From positions 17,538,079-17,602,078 of the forward strand of contig JARUPZ010000002.1 of assembly GCA_031213475.1 (NCBI GenBank): a stretch of 64,000 nucleotides of DNA, in the 5' to 3' direction. This DNA comes from Nereocystis luetkeana (Eukaryota; Sar; Phaeophyceae; Laminariales; Laminariaceae). The notes beneath the pieces were generated by a model. It saw only the letters and a list, made by a program, of their open reading frames with translations. It ran no database searches and had not been told where the DNA came from. Shown here piece by piece: positions 60,593 to 64,000 of the stretch (position 1 is the stretch's first letter; the number at the start of each line of letters is the position of its first letter). Made by a program: the position numbers and the translations under genes.

Positions 60593-61185
60593 CCCGCCAA
60601 TCCCACGTATATACCAGGTATGTACGCGGGCAACGTTTGCCCACTATACAAAATGCCCCTTACCGATAGACGCCCATGCCCTTCTAGTAGTACCACGCCC
60701 CGTCAAACATCGCGCAAACATAGGCGGCAGACCAACCCGAATCGACGGCCCTCGCCCACCCCCACCACCCCCCCCCCCCGCCCCACCCTCCTACGCCCGC
60801 ACCCAGCAACGGTACGACGCGCACACCCAAGGGGAGGGGGGAGGAGTGGGGCAGATAGAAGGCCGCCGCACGAGGTGGGTAACACGCCCACACCTACCTA
60901 CGTACCACCCATGCAACGCAACTCACGCACGCACGACATCGAAAAAATCTCCGCTCGAGGTATCTAGATGCCAGGCTCACACTCACTCTGACAAGCGCCA
61001 GACGGGCACCCTGGGAGGAACCCCCCCCCCCTCCCACCCTCACGAGATTGGGAAAAAAAAGTCGGGAGTAGGAGAAGAAGGCAGCGCGTGGGGGGAAGCA
61101 CGCGCTTATCATACCCTGCCTGCGGCGGCGACGGCGGCCGCCTGACCCGGAGCTCTCCGTAGAGAAGGAGGGCTTCGTGGATGTC
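60593..61185. other. C-rich stretch, no gene recognised
   Basis: Proline-rich frames only. No splice or domain support. Confidence 0.3.
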
Positions 61186-61392
61186 GAGTTTTTTTCTGAT
61201 CGGTAAAAAAGCAGTTTTCTGATTGGTCGTACAGCACGCAGTTTTTCTGATCGGGTCAACGCACTTTTTCTGAATGGTCAAGCGCATTTTTTCTGATTGG
61301 TCACTACAGTTTTCTGATCGGTCAATACATCTTTCTGATTGGTCAAATCCAACGTTCTCAATGATCGAGTGCGACTTTCTGATTGGTCAACC
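61186..61392. repeat. ~26 bp tandem array of TTTCTGATTGGTCAA
   Basis: About nine units carry TTTCTGATTGGTCAA or TTTCTGATCGGTCAA separated by 8-14 variable bases. Most hold ATTGG, the reverse of a CCAAT box. The core is far better conserved than the spacers. Confidence 0.85.
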
Positions 61393-62095
61393 AACCCACC
61401 TTCTTCACCAGCCGTCACACCACGGAGGCACGACCCCCCCCCTCAAACACAGCTGACGAACTCCAATTTCACCGCCCCCGCCCACTCCCCGCCTACCCTC
61501 CGAGTCTCATATCAAACACCGACGCACACGACGCGGCGTGCCAGGCATTGTACCCCATACGCAGCAGCTTCCGCCAGGGAAGACTAGACGCCGCGGGATT
61601 GCACGCACGCTTACGAGGACGCCCCCCCCCAATCAAAAGACAATGCTGGGAAGGAAGGCCGGGTGTTTCCATATTCCCAGCGAGAGCAAAGTCACACACA
61701 AAATGACAAAAAGGCGGAGAAGGTTTACCGCTGGGTCCCACACAGAGCCACGAGAGAAAAAAAAAGACCACGGAAGGCAAGAGCTATCAGAGCAAGGGAT
61801 GCATACCGCAAGGTTCCAATACGCCAGAGAGACGGAAAAAAACTGACACGACAATAAAAGCGGGGCAACAGCAAAACAGCAGCGGCAAACCGTTCCTTTC
61901 CACTATTCGCGAGCCAGACACAAGTGCGAACGGTCGTGTGAAACGCGTTGCCTCCCTCCCTCCCTCCCTCCCTTCCTCCGCCCGTCACCCCGAAAATTGT
62001 TTCGGCTGGAGCCCTCGTTGTGAACGCTTGGGTCGGATTGATGTCGGTACTTAATCCTACGGCAAAAGGGGACCCCCCCCCCACCCCCCCACTCT
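61393..62095. other. No gene recognised
   Basis: Frames are open on the plus strand but rich in arginine, lysine and simple sequence. CCCT units lie near 61950-61975. Confidence 0.3.
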
Positions 62096-62121
62096 GTTGA
62101 TTTCCGGCGTGGTCCCGACAA

Positions 62122-62161
<40 letters not shown>

Positions 62162-62281
62162 GCTGCCGCTGCTGCAGGTGGTGGAGCTGTGTCTTGGCGG
62201 TAGGGGAGACGATGATAGTGGAGCTGTTCTCGACATATTGCCCGCGCTGCACCGCCCGGGCCCAACGCATGAGGCGAAGAC
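62096..62281 (-). CDS. Candidate polyglutamine exon
   Basis: On the minus strand an acceptor TCTGTATGGAACACAG precedes a frame LRLMRWARAVQRGQYVENSS, TIIVSPTAKTQLHHLQQRQR, then about 12 glutamines from CAG repeats, then NCRDHAGNQQSGG. The opposite strand is leucine-rich and less protein-like. No donor is certain (GTGGGG at about 62095). Confidence 0.33.
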
Positions 62282-62367
62282 CTGTGTTCCATACAGAGGA
62301 GATCCGATCTTGATCCGAGCCTTTCTGATCCGATCGACCCGACACCTCTCACCAAAACCAATGGAGG

Positions 62368-62425
62368 CCGATCCGAGCCGATCCGATCCGATCCGATCCG
62401 ATCCCCGATCCGATCCGATTCGACA
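62368..62425. repeat. (GATCC)n pentanucleotide repeat
   Basis: About ten units of GATCC with CGAT variants, preceded by scattered GATCCGA motifs from about 62299. Confidence 0.9.
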
Positions 62426-62787
62426 CCTCTTCACTCACGACCAATCGCGCGGACAAGGACTTTCTTTGCTTCAAGGCCCACGCCGCGCCCCCTCCTCCTC
62501 CGCGCCCCCTCTCCCCTGCCCCAAGAACAGCTCCTGTCCTTTTTACTCGACCTACTTCTGCTCCGGTTCTGATCCTACTTTCCATTTCCGAGAATGATCA
62601 CCCGCCGCGGCGCTCCTCTCCCTTTCTTTCCCCCCCTGCCCCCCCCCCCCTCCCCCGCCTCCACCTCCACCCCCCCCATTCCCGCCGCCACCGTTCGAGT
62701 TGAAGGCGCCGCCGCCACCGCCGTTAGTCTTATCAGGGTTTGAAAGGGTTTGCACAACAGCAAGGGGAGAAGAGGAGACAGAAGAGA

Positions 62788-62853
62788 GGGGGGGGGGGGG
62801 GGGGGGGGGGGGGCAGGGAGAGGAGGGGAAGGAAGGGGGGGGGGGGGGGGGGG
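62788..62853. repeat. Two long poly(G) runs
   Basis: 26 G at 62788-62813 and about 19 G at 62835-62853, separated by GGGAGAGGAGGGGAAGGAA-type sequence. On one strand these could form G-quadruplexes. Confidence 0.9.
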
Positions 62854-62971
62854 ATGCTTAATTTCGTGCAGGTTGAGAGAGAGGATACTTTTTGGAGCAT
62901 GACCATGGTTATCCACGAGTGTCAAACAAAAACGTCTGTGGCTGGACAAATGCGTCAGGGTTAATTAAGCC

Positions 62972-63055
62972 TCTTGAGGGCGAAACCGCAGCCCCGATTG
63001 GGGGACAAACTGCTTAGAACTAGAGAGTTTATCCCCACTGCGGGACACCAAACAG
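62972..63055. repeat. Foldback element, diverged copy
   Basis: GAAACCGCAGCCCCGATTGG, GGGACAAACTGCTTAGAA, TTTATCCCCACTGCGGGAC. Compared with 48387-48482, the right arm is shortened. Confidence 0.6.
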
Positions 63056-63276
63056 TACCGTGAAGGCCCCGTTCGCCGACGAAAAACCCCACAGAAAACA
63101 GAAAACAAACACAGGCCGACACACCCACATAGATCTAAAACTGTAAAAACATATATGCTTTGTTTGAATAAGACACACTACTACTCAATAATGAACCTTT
63201 TCACAACTCCCAAGCTTTCTTCAAGTCTAGTCCCAAGTGTTCTGAACTCAAAACGGGACTGTTGGTAAATCGGTTT

Positions 63277-63355
63277 CATAAGAAAAGTAGGAGAGAAGAG
63301 GTTCATAAGAAAAGTAGGAGAGAAGAGGTTCATAAGACAAGTAGGAGAGAAGGGG
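63277..63355. repeat. 27 bp tandem repeat, 3 copies
   Basis: CATAAGAAAAGTAGGAGAGA, AGAGGTT repeats three times, with one A-to-C change and a G-rich end in the last unit. Confidence 0.9.
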
Positions 63356-64000
63356 GAGCCAGCGAGCGGAAACAATAGCGCCGAGACTTGCGGTGAAACT
63401 ACAAGAACAAAAAACAGGTCAGGTCCTCCCGTGTTGCATGCGTGCGCGTGGTGCCGCGGGGTCTCCCCGCACGGGGCTACGATAGAGCGAGAGAGCAAAA
63501 CGCGCTAGCTTGGTCTAGCCGAGAGACAGGGCCGTCTTCTCCGAACTATGAACCAAGTCATGGACATAAAGCTTGCAAATACGAGTTTCGTTTTCGACCA
63601 CACTCGATCTCACAGCTCTGCGTGTTGTCTTCAAATAAAATCGTCCTTTCCACCCAGCTAAGTCGGTACACCCAGTGCCCCCGTCCTGACTTCTCATCCT
63701 AAGGGAGATATCACAGCTGTTGCTTGTTAACTTACAAATATACATGCATAAGAGTACCAATTTTTACTGTAAAAAAGAAATGAAGAAGGGGCTGCTTTAT
63801 TTACTGCCTAAAAAACTACCTGGAAACTACCTGGTATAGTGCTCGTTCGGAGGTCGGAGATGATGTGTGTTACGATAGTAGCATAGGGGGTTTCATTTTT
63901 CAGTCAGAGGCAGCATTCTTTTGAGCCAAAAAAGGTTCTACTAGACCGGGGGGGGGGGGGTGTACCCAAAAAAGGCTCGACCGAGGAACTCTGAGCCCAA
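63356..64000. other. No gene recognised
   Basis: No supported coding segment. A TACCTGGTA lies at 63827 and a 13-base G run near 63948-63960 precedes TGTACCC. Confidence 0.35.

Noticed and set aside
59967..60644. Minus-strand 225-residue frame
   Set aside because: Antisense of the 70 bp minisatellite; glycine/arginine-rich due to the C runs.

Overview
This window looks like gene-poor nuclear DNA from a eukaryote. Introns appear to be GT-AG, exons are GC-richer than the DNA around them, and most of the sequence is decayed mobile elements, microsatellites and long poly(C)/poly(G) runs. The repeat mix (LINE reverse transcriptase remnants, copia-like LTRs, polyglutamine/polyserine-coding CAG/AGC tracts) suggests a brown alga or another photosynthetic stramenopile. 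That assignment is inference; no rRNA, tRNA or organelle marker is present to settle it.

Only one complete gene is clear: a single-exon ubiquitin-specific protease on the minus strand at 18540-21401, with Cys, His and Asp boxes and two CxxC zinc pairs. Two split genes are reconstructed from exons whose splice phases match. The first, on the minus strand (7441-6698 joined to 4007-3856), encodes a disordered serine-rich region followed by a helical segment resembling the N-terminal bundle of MLKL/HeLo-type proteins. Its 2.7 kb intron holds an inverted pair of SINEs. The second, on the plus strand (32255-32343 joined to 38056-38173), encodes a charged helix followed by a B-box-like zinc finger. 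Its 5.7 kb intron is filled with repeats. Several other short exon-like segments are listed with low to moderate confidence.

Layout: 0.5-3.5 kb dispersed repeats; 3.9-7.4 kb MLKL-like split gene; 8.4-11.5 kb LINE remnants, one with a target-site duplication; 11.9-13.3 kb a broken acidic-protein gene and a 225 bp tandem duplication; 13.8-15.1 kb retroelement 3' ends, an LTR with primer-binding site and a tRNA-derived SINE; 18.5-21.4 kb the protease; 21.4-29 kb mostly unassigned, with a 32 bp and a roughly 15 bp tandem array; 29-38.2 kb exons of the B-box-like gene embedded in repeats; 32-59 kb about 17 copies of one 107 bp MITE and most copies of a repeat ending in poly(C); 60-64 kb minisatellites, an inverted-CCAAT array and pentanucleotide repeats.

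The most unusual signals are: three otherwise unrelated repeat families (here called A, H and J) that all end in GAGTAC(A) followed by a poly(C) run; a 9-mer, TACCTGGTA/TACCAGGTA, seen about 30 times where about 0.5 is expected by chance; and side-by-side retroelement families that each carry a different simple tail: (A)n, (AAC)n, (AAT)n, (AC)n and (C)n. All counts and alignments were made by eye.
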